Of a stretch of DNA of 64,000 bases, positions 1-9,371 are shown piece after piece. The notes below the pieces were generated by a model. It did no database searches. It was not told the origin of the DNA and saw only the letters and a program-made list of their open reading frames with translations. Source of the DNA: UBA2588 sp002339805 (lineage in GTDB: Bacteria; Chloroflexota; Dehalococcoidia; Lucifugimonadales; UBA3495); assembly GCA_045562555.1 (NCBI GenBank), contig JBJKVO010000015.1, forward strand, positions 62,001-126,000, given 5' to 3'. Both the position numbers and the translations under genes were made by a program. Every line of letters starts with the position of its first letter. The stretch's first letter is position 1.

Positions 1-1
1 A

Positions 2-559
2 ACATCAGACCGAGCGCTAGTTCATGCCGGAGCGGGAGGAGTAGGATTATTATTAATACAGATGCTAAAAATGCTAGATGTATACGTCTACACAACTATC
101 TCAACAGAAGTCAAAGCGAAATTAGCAAAAGAAGCTGGAGCTGACTGTCTAATCCAATACACAACAGATGACTTCGAAAAGATAATACTTGATCAGACAA
201 ATGAAAAAGGAATTGCTATAGTTTATGATGCAGTAGGGGACACTACTTTTCAAAAAGGTTTAAATATCCTCAAACCACGGGGACATATGGTTCTTTATGG
301 CACCGCAAGCGCTCCAGTACCTCCTTTTGACACCAATTTATTACGAGGTAAGTCTATCTTCCTGACTAGGCCTATGCTTGGAGATTACACAAGTACAAGA
401 GAAGAACTCCTGCAAAGGTCTACTACAGTTCTGGATTGGGTTCAACAAGGTAAACTCAAAATCCGAATTGGCCTTAAATTACCGTTGTCGGACGCCGCAG
501 AAGCACACAGGAAACTAGAAGGGAGGCAAACTACCGGTAAAGTTATACTAACCGTCTAA
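2..559 (+). CDS. Zinc-binding dehydrogenase / NADPH:quinone reductase, C-terminal part
   Basis: The reading frame is open from the left edge, so the N-terminal half lies outside the window; 185 residues are seen of a family that is usually about 325. It opens with the Rossmann motif VHAGAGGVGLLLIQ, which marks the NADPH-binding fold of medium-chain quinone oxidoreductases (QOR/zeta-crystallin type). It ends with the usual EGRQTTGKVILTV tail. No structural-zinc cysteines are visible, as expected for the QOR branch. The family reduces quinones or enones with NADPH in the cytosol; the substrate cannot be told. An ATG at 62 is internal to the Rossmann fold and is not the start. Confidence 0.85.
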   Translation, partial: TSDRALVHAGAGGVGLLLIQMLKMLDVYVYTTISTEVKAKLAKEAGADCLIQYTTDDFEKIILDQTNEKGIAIVYDAVGDTTFQKGLNILKPRGHMVLYGTASAPVPPFDTNLLRGKSIFLTRPMLGDYTSTREELLQRSTTVLDWVQQGKLKIRIGLKLPLSDAAEAHRKLEGRQTTGKVILTV

Positions 560-639
560 TAAATGATGTATCTAAAAAATATACTGATACAATATAGTGG
601 TTTACAACGGACTAAATCTCGAAGGCAACCATAACGATA

Positions 640-2109
640 ATGTACTACCCGAAATTAAAAGACATTGAATCTTATAGAAGTTTAGGGAACTTAGTTCCAA
701 TATATAGAACAATCAATGCAGACCTCGAAACTCCTGTATCTGCCTATCTCAAGGTAGCCGAAGGAGACTACTCATTTCTATTAGAAAGCGTATCAGGTGG
801 GGAGCAGTTAAGTAGATATAGCTTTATAGGAACAACTCCATACAAAGTTATCAAAACTGGCAAAGACCAACCCCAAGGTCCAGTTGATCCATTAACCTTG
901 ATTCAGGAAGAACTGAGCAAATTCCAAGAAGTGTCAGTAGAAGGATTGCCTGCATTCAACGGGGGTGGAGTGGGATACCTTTCTTATGACAATATTCACT
1001 ACTTTGAACCACGGGTACCGATGCTTGAAAAAGATGATATAAGTCTACCCGACTCCGTAGTAATGTTTACAGACACATTATTAGTCTTTGACCATTTAAG
1101 ACACGATATCAAAATAGTGAGCCACGTAAACCTTAATGATGATATTGAAGAATCTTATCAAATAGCGGTTTCAAAAATCGAATCGATTGTAACTAAGCTA
1201 ACCGCTCCTCTTCCCCCACAATCCCACAATATAATCACAGAAATTGAACCTACTAAACAAGAAGTGAAATCAAATTTCAGCAAAGAAGAATTCTTTCAAG
1301 CGGTAAACAAATGTATTGAATATATTAATCAGGGGGACGCAATACAAATCGTTTTGTCCCAAAGATTTGAACGAAAAACGGAAGCAAAACCGTTTGATAT
1401 TTATCGGTCATTAAGAGCTTTGAATCCTTCGCCCTATATGTATCATTTACATTTATCGGACTTCCATATAGTCGGTGCGTCAATTGAGACTTTAGTAAAA
1501 GTAGAAAATGGTCTTATAGACTATCATCCTATAGCAGGCACCAGGCCGAGAGGACAAACTCAAGAAGAAGACAACGCTCTAGCTGAAGAGTTACGTACAA
1601 GTGAAAAACAAACATCAGAACATATTATGCTGGTTGACTTAGGCCGGAACGATGTAGGTAAAGTAAGTGAAATAGGAACAGTCGAAGTGACTGACCTAAT
1701 GAGTATAGAGAAATACTCACATGTAATGCATCTAGTATCTCATATCAAAGGGGTACTTAAATCAGGTCTTAATCCTTTTGATGCATTAAGATCATGCTTT
1801 CCTGCAGGCACACTTTCAGGTGCTCCTAAAATACGAGCCATGGAGATTATTTCCGAATTAGAGCAACAAAAAAGAGGACCTTATGCTGGCGCAGTCGGAT
1901 ATTTCTCATTCTCCGGGAATATTGATACCTGTATAACTTTAAGAACTAGCGTTATAAAAGATGGTACAGCTTATATACAAGCAGGCGGTGGTGTAGTGGC
2001 AGACAGTACCGATGAGGATGAGTACCTTGAAACCTATTACAAGTCCGGAGCATTACTCAAAGCCATTGAAAACGCTGAATTACAATTCAATGCCAAGGAG
2101 GCTCCTTAA
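640..2109 (+). CDS. trpE: Anthranilate synthase component I
   Basis: This 489-residue protein has full family length and converts chorismate to anthranilate, the first step of tryptophan synthesis, using ammonia supplied by TrpG. The N-terminal region carries the LLES motif (residues 47-50) and Ser61, which form the tryptophan feedback site in the family, so the enzyme is probably feedback-inhibited. The C-terminal chorismate-binding domain has GTRPRG, DLGRNDVG, FPAGTLSGAPK and AGGGVVADS blocks. The stop overlaps the next gene's start (TAATG). The glutaminase partner trpG is not adjacent but lies about 2.9 kb downstream in a frame-disrupted state. The ATG at 640 lacks a well-placed Shine-Dalgarno, but the N-terminus matches the family. 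Confidence 0.95.
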   Translation: MYYPKLKDIESYRSLGNLVPIYRTINADLETPVSAYLKVAEGDYSFLLESVSGGEQLSRYSFIGTTPYKVIKTGKDQPQGPVDPLTLIQEELSKFQEVSVEGLPAFNGGGVGYLSYDNIHYFEPRVPMLEKDDISLPDSVVMFTDTLLVFDHLRHDIKIVSHVNLNDDIEESYQIAVSKIESIVTKLTAPLPPQSHNIITEIEPTKQEVKSNFSKEEFFQAVNKCIEYINQGDAIQIVLSQRFERKTEAKPFDIYRSLRALNPSPYMYHLHLSDFHIVGASIETLVKVENGLIDYHPIAGTRPRGQTQEEDNALAEELRTSEKQTSEHIMLVDLGRNDVGKVSEIGTVEVTDLMSIEKYSHVMHLVSHIKGVLKSGLNPFDALRSCFPAGTLSGAPKIRAMEIISELEQQKRGPYAGAVGYFSFSGNIDTCITLRTSVIKDGTAYIQAGGGVVADSTDEDEYLETYYKSGALLKAIENAELQFNAKEAP

Positions 2110-2549
2110 TGCTTAAGTCATTCTTTCATACCGGGTTCATAGTCAAAGACATTGATAAAAGTATCGATTTCTATACCTCTGTTTTCGGCATGTCGCTAGC
2201 AGGTAGAGGAGAGAGAAGTGGACCATTCGCTGAAACATTACTTGGATACTCTGAAGCGCACCTCCAGAACGCTTTCTTGGAATTAGGAGAGGGACATCAA
2301 TTAGAATTGATCCAATATTTAACCCCTACTGGTTCTAGAGCCCAATTTGAAAAAAATGACCTAGGCGCTTCGCACCTCGCATTCTTAGTAGAGGACATTG
2401 AAACGTTTTATACCCAAGCCAAAGCTAATGGTTTAAAGCCTGTTAATCCACCCGTATCCTTGCATGACGAGAATGGTAAATTGCTAAGAAAAGCATTATA
2501 TGCTCAGGACCCTGATGGTAACTGGATAGAATTAGTGGAATTATTTTAA
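2109..2549 (+). CDS. VOC-family (glyoxalase/dioxygenase fold) protein
   Basis: This 146-residue protein contains one vicinal-oxygen-chelate domain with two beta-alpha-beta-beta-beta modules. The first starts HTGFIVKDIDKSIDFYTSVFGM and has the metal-ligand-like His at its beginning. The second has HLAFLVEDIETFY, and the domain ends in DPDGNWIELVEL, the classic C-terminal Glu ligand region. Such proteins are lactoylglutathione lyases, methylmalonyl-CoA epimerases or antibiotic-resistance dioxygenases; the substrate cannot be assigned from sequence. Its ATG overlaps the trpE stop, so it is probably translationally coupled to trpE, but I know of no VOC enzyme in tryptophan synthesis. Confidence 0.85.
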   Translation: MLKSFFHTGFIVKDIDKSIDFYTSVFGMSLAGRGERSGPFAETLLGYSEAHLQNAFLELGEGHQLELIQYLTPTGSRAQFEKNDLGASHLAFLVEDIETFYTQAKANGLKPVNPPVSLHDENGKLLRKALYAQDPDGNWIELVELF

Positions 2550-2555
2550 GTAATT

Positions 2556-2847
2556 ATGAAAGTCTCCATTTTTTGCACCACCTGTGAAAGAGCGTCATAT
2601 CTAGAATTCACAAATGATAACATCATCAATTTAAACAATTTCAAAACAGTCCAAGAAGTAATCTCTGAACTCGAGTCTCTGCTTGGAGTAGCCGAATATT
2701 CTGAATCTCCGTTTGCACACTGCTACTACAAAGACTGCGTCAGGGGAGCCTCAAAATTGGGTGTTTTGGGATGAATACAGAATAACCTCGGGAGAAGGCT
2801 TAAATTGGCCTATTACACCTGAATTAGACGTTTTTTATCAGACTTAA
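2556..2847 (+). pseudogene. Small unknown gene, apparently frameshifted near its 3' end
   Basis: A 72-residue frame (2556-2774) starts 7 nt after the VOC gene and contains a CTTC pair near residue 7 and further cysteines near residues 56 and 61. I do not recognise the family. It stops at TGA 2772-2774, but the +1 frame continues from about 2761 to a TAA at 2847 with protein-like sequence (VFWDEYRITSGEGLNW and on). The simplest reading is one gene of about 95 residues split by a 1-nt indel near 2750-2760. It lies at the start of a stretch where other genes are also frameshifted. Confidence 0.4.
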
Positions 2848-2857
2848 CCCTAAGTTC

Positions 2858-4089
2858 TTAAGTCCGGTTTCTTAATAATGGGGTAAATATCAATATCACC
2901 GCTAATAATACAAAACCTATGCTCTGATTGATTATCATCGTGTCACCTGCGCCGTAAAGACCGGCTAACCGGCTTGTCGTAAATCCCCCTAGCGCTGCCG
3001 CCCCAACGCATTGTGCAACTACCCCCAATGTCATCGGTCTGTCCTTTTCTTCCACATTCAACATCACTATAGGAGTGGACATAGCACTCAGCAAAGCATT
3101 CCCGAATCCAGCCATAAACAAAAACAGGTAACACAATAGGTAAACATTTAACCATCCAAATAACACAAACCCAATCATTTGTATGATGAATCCAGCCACT
3201 AATACCCTGCCTTTTAGTTCTATATTACCAACGAATGACATCGATAATCCTCCGAACAAGCACCCTGTCCCGAACGCTGACACCAAGATCCCTGCCCAAA
3301 ATGCGTTCACCTGCAAATCATCAACCGCAACTACAGGCAGAAGTGCTTCACAACTGAAAACGAACCAATTAAATACTAAACTTGCTAACAATGCCCCAAA
3401 AACAACTTTGTTGGTAAACGCAGATACAAATCCTTGCCATAAAGTACTACCGACCTGGGATACATGTATCGTGATTTTTTCTTGTTTGAATCCATAAAAA
3501 GTCAAAATGAGCAAAAGACGTACTCGCAAACACTAGCAATAATGAAAAAGCACCCACAGCGCCCAAGAACTGAATAGTAAACCCAGCTAAGAAAGGTCCA
3601 ACCCCTTTCCCTAATGCATGATTTATTATATCCAGGAACATCGCATTGGATAACCGATTACTTTTTGACACATCATGTATGGAGGTACGCTTCGCAGGAA
3701 AATCCAAAACATAGAACACGCCAAGTGCAAATGCACCCAGCTGCAGGTGCCAAGGCACAATCAGTTCATATAAAGCCAACAAGGAAAACACCGCTAAGGA
3801 TAACGACCGTGCCTCCTTGAGTTATCAGCATCAGGAATTTTCTATTGAAAACCATCGACAGATATCCTGAAATAGAAGCGAACAGCAACATGGGAGACCA
3901 TTTCAACGCAAGTAATATTGCCACTTGAGATGGTGAGCCCGTCAGCTCCCACATAACTAGTCCCATTACCACAGGGTCCATCCATCTGGTTATGTGGTAT
4001 ATACCTCCAGCGAACCATAGCACCCTAAAATCTTTCGTCCGCATCAATATCAATACATTCTGGAAACCTTCCACCAAACTTCTTTTCAT
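2858..4089 (-). pseudogene. MFS exporter (EntS-like, MFS_3 type), broken by two frameshifts
   Basis: Three overlapping minus-strand frames, 3766-4089 (N-terminus), 3447-3791 (middle) and 2858-3529 (C-terminus), read in order as a single major facilitator of about 400 residues. The N-terminal piece has the MFS_3 layout (FRVLWFAGGIYHITRWMDPVVM, residues 22-43, given here in outline). The middle contains the central loop FPAKRTSIHDVSKSN, and the C-terminal piece has six hydrophobic segments. Breaks fall near 3780 and 3490-3530. The family exports siderophores or drugs. The ATG overlaps the TylF-like gene's stop region, so the two were probably co-transcribed. Either the gene is dead or this stretch holds base-calling errors; the trpG nearby has the same problem. 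Confidence 0.75.
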
Positions 4090-4090
4090 T

Positions 4091-4663
4091 CTACATTCCC
4101 ATCATTGCTTGACTAACATAATGCTTTTCAATCAAATCCGTCTTATAAACACCCCAGCGGACATCCTTGTCTTTCATAAACTCATTGATAATGATACTTG
4201 TATGGGCCCATTTTGATTCATTATATTCGTCAAATAATATAATTCCGCCAGCAACCACTTGATCAAATAATGTCATCAATACAGTGGAATAACTAGTACT
4301 TAAGTCCGCATCAATATGTAGGAAAACAATTGGCTTAACAAAGTTTTTCAATGTATTTTCGAAGAACCCCGTAACAAACACGATGTTCTGTATGTGCTCT
4401 ACAGGTAATCCACTGTTCGTTAAAAATATTTTAACTGATTCTAAGTCAGATTTATAATGTCCTTTTATTGCTGATGGATTGTGCGCGCTATCCAACTCGG
4501 ATACATCTGGAAATCCTTCAAAACTATCAAACGCAAAAACAGTCCTTTCATCATATCGTGTGGATATAGATGTAATCATTAATAATGATCTGCCATGACC
4601 AACCCCGCACTCAACTATATCACCGGTTAAACCTGATACAGACCCTAACAGCATATCAAACAT
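4091..4663 (-). CDS. TylF/macrocin O-methyltransferase-like class I SAM methyltransferase
   Basis: This 190-residue frame has the SAM-binding motif GDIVECGVGHGRSL at residues 14-27, an acidic FAFDSFEGFPD segment typical of TylF-type enzymes, and FLHIDADLSTSYSTV, where the family places its metal/catalytic acids. TylF relatives methylate sugar hydroxyls of secondary metabolites and usually run 220-260 residues. The frame is blocked by an in-frame TAG just upstream of the ATG, and the upstream sequence is open in other frames, so the N-terminus may be lost to a frameshift. It overlaps the start of the broken exporter, suggesting a former methyltransferase-exporter pair. Confidence 0.6.
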   Translation of the reverse strand: MFDMLLGSVSGLTGDIVECGVGHGRSLLMITSISTRYDERTVFAFDSFEGFPDVSELDSAHNPSAIKGHYKSDLESVKIFLTNSGLPVEHIQNIVFVTGFFENTLKNFVKPIVFLHIDADLSTSYSTVLMTLFDQVVAGGIILFDEYNESKWAHTSIIINEFMKDKDVRWGVYKTDLIEKHYVSQAMMGM

Positions 4664-4966
4664 TAAGTTCTAAAAACACATTCTTGAGTGAATTCTGCCG
4701 GCAAAATCCTGAATATAGTGATAGTAGCCATGAGAGTACTTTCTAGAATTTAGCCCAAAAATAAAGTATACGTCTGGCCACTACGTCGTATCTTGATCAT
4801 CGTAATAAGTGTGCAGTAACTGAAGTCCTCTACTCAAACTAGAAAGCTATCCCCGTAAGTGAATCAATTATAGCTGGGTATCTTCCAGAAATTGCACTAC
4901 TAGAATTAGGCTTAGTTCATTGGTATAATTAAGCCAACTAGATAATCATCCCAAGGTATGAACATC
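4664..4966. other. Intergenic stretch between the methyltransferase and the trpG remnant
   Basis: About 300 nt between divergent genes. I see no RNA gene, no repeat and no convincing promoter pair. Short coding-like fragments upstream of 4663 on the minus strand may be lost N-terminal codons of the TylF-like gene. Nothing else could be supported. Confidence 0.4.
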
Positions 4967-5566
4967 ATGCTTAGTAATGATCGATAACTACGACTCTTTC
5001 ACCTACAACCTGCACCAATATTTTGGAGAATTAGGAACAGAGGTGTGTAACTCTTCGCAATGACCAAACCATCTATCGAAGAAATCGCAAACCTGAATCC
5101 GGCTGGCATCATTATTTCTCCTGGACCCTGCAGCCCAACGGAAGCCGGAATATCTAACGAACACGATCCAGCATTTCGCGCCCTAAGATACCTGTATTAG
5201 GCGTCTGTTTAGGACATCAGTGTCTCGGCGCAATCCTTCGGCGGGACAGTGATTCAAGCCGATGAGATTACGACACGGAAAGACCTCTATGATCCATCAC
5301 AACAACACTGGGCTTTTCCAAGGACTGCCCAATCCATTTCAAGCTATCAGATACCATTCCTTGATTGTCGAAAAAGAAAGCCTCCCTGATTGTTTAGAAG
5401 TTACAGCTTGGACAGAAGACGGGGTAATCATGGGGCTTAAGCACACTAGAATACCAAACAGAAGGTATCCAATTCCACCCAGAATCTATAATGACACCAA
5501 ATGGCAAAGATATCCTACTGAATTTTCTGAGTTTGTTTAAGTAGGCAAATAATCAACCGGATTGTG
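4967..5566 (+). pseudogene. trpG: Anthranilate synthase component II (glutaminase) with multiple small indels
   Basis: Reading across frames recovers a whole TrpG: IDNYDSFTYNLHQYFGELGTEV (from 4980, 22 residues, frame held), VTLRNDQTI, IEEIANLNPAGIIISPGP, KIPVLGVCLGHQCLGA with the catalytic Cys, FGGTVIQADEI, RHGKTSMIHHNNTGLF, YHSLIVE, EVTAWTEDGVIMG, and EGIQFHPESIM with the catalytic His/Glu. I count roughly eight frame changes, each a net shift of one or two bases, with conserved residues preserved between them. The longest open piece is 5262-5540. It would supply glutamine-derived ammonia to TrpE. The lack of substitution decay suggests very recent inactivation or sequence error rather than an old pseudogene. 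Confidence 0.85.
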
Positions 5567-5616
5567 TTATGATCCTGGTTTCCATGTATCCTTAAACAAA
5601 CTACGAAGGTCTCAGA

Positions 5617-6858
5617 TTGAAACTAGCCCACATACAAACTTTCGATTCTTGGCGGAGTTCAAGTAGCTTCAGATTTTTATTCCTAGGAAATATCTGTTCA
5701 AATGGCGCTCAATGGTTACAATTATTCACCGCTGGGTGGTTAGTACAAACATTAAGTGCTGATTTAGCTACAACCGGATTATTAGTGGCCTTAGTAGGTG
5801 GAATCAATCTATTACCCAGTTTACTCATAGGGCCTATAGGTGGAGTTCTAGGAGATCGATTAAATAGAAAATATTTGATCATGAGCCTGCAAGGATTTAT
5901 GGCCTGTGTAGCATGGTTTTTCGCCTTTTGGAATACCACTGACTATGTAGAAGTGTGGCACGTTATAGCGTACGTTGTTATTTCAGGCTCTTGTTTGTGC
6001 ATCACACAGCCAATCCGCAATGCATTAATTGCCACTACAGTGCCACGAGACTTAATTGGGAACGCAATGGCCACTAATGTGTTCACCATTACCGGCACCA
6101 GATTAATAACTCCTTTTGTGGGAGGGATCTTAATAGCAAATTTAGGATTTAGCTGGAATTTTGCGATAGAAGCTATGCTATACATGGGAACTATATTCTT
6201 CCTCATACCATTCAAAGGATCGAGTCCCAGCAGCAATGCCATTAAAGAAAAACTTCGTATATTTAGTGGACTGAAAGAGGGATTAGTATATCTGTGGAAA
6301 GTAGACCGAGCATTACTAAACCTAATAGTACTAACTGTAATACCCGAATTACTTTTACATCCAGTATGGTTTCTTCTCCCTATATTCACCGCTGAAGTGT
6401 TGCTCCAAGGGCCTGAAATTGGGGGTTACTTATTTGCTGTTACTGGTCTTGGGGGGTTTTTCTCACCGTTAATCACATCTTCGTTTGGCTATGTATTCAA
6501 AAAAGGGCATATTGTCCTAGGGACTACAATTCTCAGTTCTATATCCGTAATATTATTTGCTTATTCTAATTGGATGCCCGCTGCTTTCCTTTTGATTTTC
6601 ATAATGGCCTTTGCGCAATCTTTCTTTAGAACCACTAATGGAGCGTTAATACAATCTCTTGTCCCTGACCATCTTAGAAGCAGGATCAGTACCCTGCATT
6701 TCTATGTTAAAGGATTTGTAATACTATCAGCCATCGGAGCTGGTTGGTTGATAGATTTAACGTCCGTACGTGTAGGCATAGCTTGTTTAGGAACAATGGG
6801 CTTAATACTAGGAATATATTTTACGATCACGTTCCACAGAGTCCGTAAATTACTCTAG
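5617..6858 (+). CDS. MFS transporter (MFS_3 / EntS-like exporter)
   Basis: This 413-residue inner-membrane protein has about twelve hydrophobic segments. The N-terminus (RFLFLGNICSNGAQWLQLF) is typical of the MFS_3 group, which includes enterobactin exporter EntS and macrolide efflux proteins. The MFS loop 2-3 motif is GVLGDRLNRKYLI near residue 82. Translation starts at TTG 5617, seven nt after a GAAGGT ribosome site; no ATG gives the family N-terminus. It is followed four nt later by a second MFS gene, so the two form an operon. The substrate is unknown. It is the same type as the broken exporter at 2858-4089. Confidence 0.88.
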   Translation: MKLAHIQTFDSWRSSSSFRFLFLGNICSNGAQWLQLFTAGWLVQTLSADLATTGLLVALVGGINLLPSLLIGPIGGVLGDRLNRKYLIMSLQGFMACVAWFFAFWNTTDYVEVWHVIAYVVISGSCLCITQPIRNALIATTVPRDLIGNAMATNVFTITGTRLITPFVGGILIANLGFSWNFAIEAMLYMGTIFFLIPFKGSSPSSNAIKEKLRIFSGLKEGLVYLWKVDRALLNLIVLTVIPELLLHPVWFLLPIFTAEVLLQGPEIGGYLFAVTGLGGFFSPLITSSFGYVFKKGHIVLGTTILSSISVILFAYSNWMPAAFLLIFIMAFAQSFFRTTNGALIQSLVPDHLRSRISTLHFYVKGFVILSAIGAGWLIDLTSVRVGIACLGTMGLILGIYFTITFHRVRKLL

Positions 6859-6862
6859 TTAT

Positions 6863-8293
6863 ATGACCCAATTACCTTACATTTCTCAAAACACTAAATA
6901 TTACAAATGGTTCGTATTTTTTAGTATAGCTATAGGCACATTCATATCAGTAGTGGATCACGGAAGTGTCTTAGTGGCTTTACCAGTAATGCAGACTCAT
7001 TTTGGCAGTGACCTCCCCGCAGTGCAATGGGTTGTTACTGGTTACCTATTAACAATCAGTGCACTTTTGCTACCCATGGGGAGATTAGGTGATTATTTAG
7101 GAAAAAACCGTATTTATATTTTTGGTTTGATAATTTTCGCTGTAGCCTCATTTTTCGCTTCAATATCTTCGGAACTGATTATGGTTATATTATCTAAAAT
7201 ACTCCAAGGGGCAGGGTCTGCCATGATTCAAGGCAATGCTATAGCAATTATAGTATCAACTTTCCCAGCTGCGGAACGAGGGAAAGCTCTAGGAAGTCAT
7301 TTAAGTGTGGTTGGTACCGGGTTGATAGCCGGACCTGCTCTGGGAGGTTTGTTAGTAGACCTCTTCGGATGGAAGTCCGTATTCATAGTAAATATACCTG
7401 TGGCGCTCATTGCTATAGTAGTAACAATAATCGTTATGGGAGTTCGCAGTGAAGACAAAATCGATCTCAAGAACAATCCATTTGATTGGAAGGGTTCAGT
7501 AATATCCACCACATTCTTAATTGGCATACTTCTACTATTTAACAAAGTCACCGAGTATGGGTGGAGCTCCTTTCCAATATTAGGCGGAGCTTTTGTCCTT
7601 GTTTGTCTATTAATTCTGTTTATAGTAGTGGAAACAAGAGTCACTTCCCCAATGCTAGATGTGCGACTATTTACCAACCCTATAATAGGGTTAGGATTCT
7701 TATCTAGTTGGATATCCTTCTTTGGAACCGGAGGAGTCCGCTTTATCATGCCTTTTTACATGCAAAAAATACTCAACCTTGAACCTTTAGTTGTCGGTCT
7801 ATCAATGATACCTCCCGCAATATGCATGGCTCTTCTGTCTCCTATTAGCGGGTATTTATCTGATAAATTTGGGTGGAAAGCTTTTACAATACTTGGGTTA
7901 AGTTTATCTTTAGTTGCCTGTTTATCATTATCTATTTGGGTTTCAGATTCTTCCCCTTTGATATTCTTAATCCCAATGCTTATGCTACAAACTTCCGGAA
8001 ACGGAATCTTCAATTCCCCAAACAATAGCTCGATACTCAACGAAGTGGATAACACCAAATTCGGAGTTATGTCTGCTATGACTCAACTGGTTAGAAATTC
8101 AGCAAATGTGATAAGTATGTCTGTTACCACAAGCATCATAGTAATCAGTTTTCAAATTAATGGATTAGGATCTAATCTTGACAACATTACGCCAGAAATG
8201 TCCGGAGCTTTTATGACAGGTTTGCACGCTACCTTTTTTACTCTTTTCGTAGTTCTTTCAATTGGTCTTATCACTACAATCATCCGAAAATAA
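6863..8293 (+). CDS. MFS transporter, DHA2 (14-TM, EmrB/QacA-like) family
   Basis: This 476-residue protein has about fourteen membrane segments. Motif A appears as GRLGDYLGKNRIYIFG near residue 72, and motif C-like GTGLIAGPALGG near 149, both marks of proton-antiport drug exporters of the DHA2 family. The early VVDHGSVLVALPVMQ segment matches the usual 'D...VNVALP' of this group, with Gly-Ser in place of Thr-Ile. It follows the preceding MFS gene by four nt and is probably co-transcribed. It likely exports a hydrophobic toxic compound; the substrate cannot be told. Confidence 0.9.
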   Translation: MTQLPYISQNTKYYKWFVFFSIAIGTFISVVDHGSVLVALPVMQTHFGSDLPAVQWVVTGYLLTISALLLPMGRLGDYLGKNRIYIFGLIIFAVASFFASISSELIMVILSKILQGAGSAMIQGNAIAIIVSTFPAAERGKALGSHLSVVGTGLIAGPALGGLLVDLFGWKSVFIVNIPVALIAIVVTIIVMGVRSEDKIDLKNNPFDWKGSVISTTFLIGILLLFNKVTEYGWSSFPILGGAFVLVCLLILFIVVETRVTSPMLDVRLFTNPIIGLGFLSSWISFFGTGGVRFIMPFYMQKILNLEPLVVGLSMIPPAICMALLSPISGYLSDKFGWKAFTILGLSLSLVACLSLSIWVSDSSPLIFLIPMLMLQTSGNGIFNSPNNSSILNEVDNTKFGVMSAMTQLVRNSANVISMSVTTSIIVISFQINGLGSNLDNITPEMSGAFMTGLHATFFTLFVVLSIGLITTIIRK

Positions 8294-8301
8294 TCAGCTG
8301 A

Positions 8302-9342
8302 TCATATATGTGGCATAACCTCAGATGCAAACAATTTCATACCTTTCGTAACCTTTTCATGAGACAAACCACCAAATGCAAAATTACATCCAAAATAATC
8401 TATCCCAATTTCTTTCAAGGCTAAAATTTTTTCAATACATTGATCAGGGGTACCAACTATAACTCGATTATTCAGCAGGTCGTCAAAATTAGATGATTCA
8501 ACTTCATTTTGTTGTTTCCATTCACTGATACTATGGTTGACTTCGCTCTCGACTAATAAAGATCTACGCCATTTAATCATGTCAAATGTCCATTGCAGTG
8601 GAATCTCTGTATCTTCCTTAACTTGTTCTTCAGATTCGGCTACATATACATATCTGAAAAATGGTATTTCCGATATATCAGCTTTAGACCCAGATTTAGA
8701 TGCTACATCAATAAAATTCTGACACATGTTTATCGCATCTTCGGTATCTGCAACTGGACCACTGAGGATCATATGACCCGACTGAAGTGCGTATTGAAGG
8801 GTTTCTTCTGTCCGGGTAGCTGCTATAAACACAGAAGGGTGAGGGTTTTGTAACGGACGAGGAACTAAATTGGTTTTAGGAATTTTATGGAACTCTCCAT
8901 CATATTCCACATCAGTTTGAGTCCACAGATTTTTGACTATTTGGATTGTTTCTCTGAATCTTCGTTGGCTCTCTTCCCAATCCACCATATAGCCGTGGTA
9001 TTCATACCCTTCAGTTCCCCGGCCAAATCCCACGCTTAATCTTCCGCCACTCAAAACATCCAAAGTTGCCGTATCTTCGGCAAGTTTAATTGGATTATGC
9101 AATGCTGGCAGTAACACAGCAGTCCCCAGTTCTATAGTTTTAGTCATAGCCGCAATATGAGACATCACCATTAGAGAAGATGAACCTAATCCATATCTGG
9201 AAAAATGGTGTTCCGCAAACCAGGCACTATCAAATCCCAAATGCTCTGCTAAAACTACTTCATCACAAGCATTGGCTATTAATGCTCTAGGCTCAAGGTT
9301 GTTTTCAGGCCACGGGATGTGGGATAAGGTTGCTAATCTCAT
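8302..9342 (-). CDS. LLM-class flavin-dependent monooxygenase (luciferase-like)
   Basis: This 346-residue TIM-barrel protein has the bacterial-luciferase signature: HLGFDSAWFAEHHFSRYG near residues 34-51, ELGTAVLLPALHNPIKLAEDTATLD in outline around 72-96, and GGRLSVGFGRGTEGYEYHG around 100-118. The group uses reduced FMN and O2 to oxidise organic substrates, including alkanes, sulfonates and aromatic ring cleavage products. The length fits FMN-type members rather than the shorter F420 type. It is convergent with the DHA2 exporter and lies downstream of the response regulator on the same strand with a 29-nt gap. The substrate is unknown. Confidence 0.88.
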   Translation of the reverse strand: MRLATLSHIPWPENNLEPRALIANACDEVVLAEHLGFDSAWFAEHHFSRYGLGSSSLMVMSHIAAMTKTIELGTAVLLPALHNPIKLAEDTATLDVLSGGRLSVGFGRGTEGYEYHGYMVDWEESQRRFRETIQIVKNLWTQTDVEYDGEFHKIPKTNLVPRPLQNPHPSVFIAATRTEETLQYALQSGHMILSGPVADTEDAINMCQNFIDVASKSGSKADISEIPFFRYVYVAESEEQVKEDTEIPLQWTFDMIKWRRSLLVESEVNHSISEWKQQNEVESSNFDDLLNNRVIVGTPDQCIEKILALKEIGIDYFGCNFAFGGLSHEKVTKGMKLFASEVMPHI

Positions 9343-9371
9343 GATGTAATCTCACGATTTATATTAAGTGT

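Noticed and set aside
5262..5540. Separate 92-residue gene
   Set aside because: It is the middle of the frame-disrupted trpG; neighbouring frames carry the rest.
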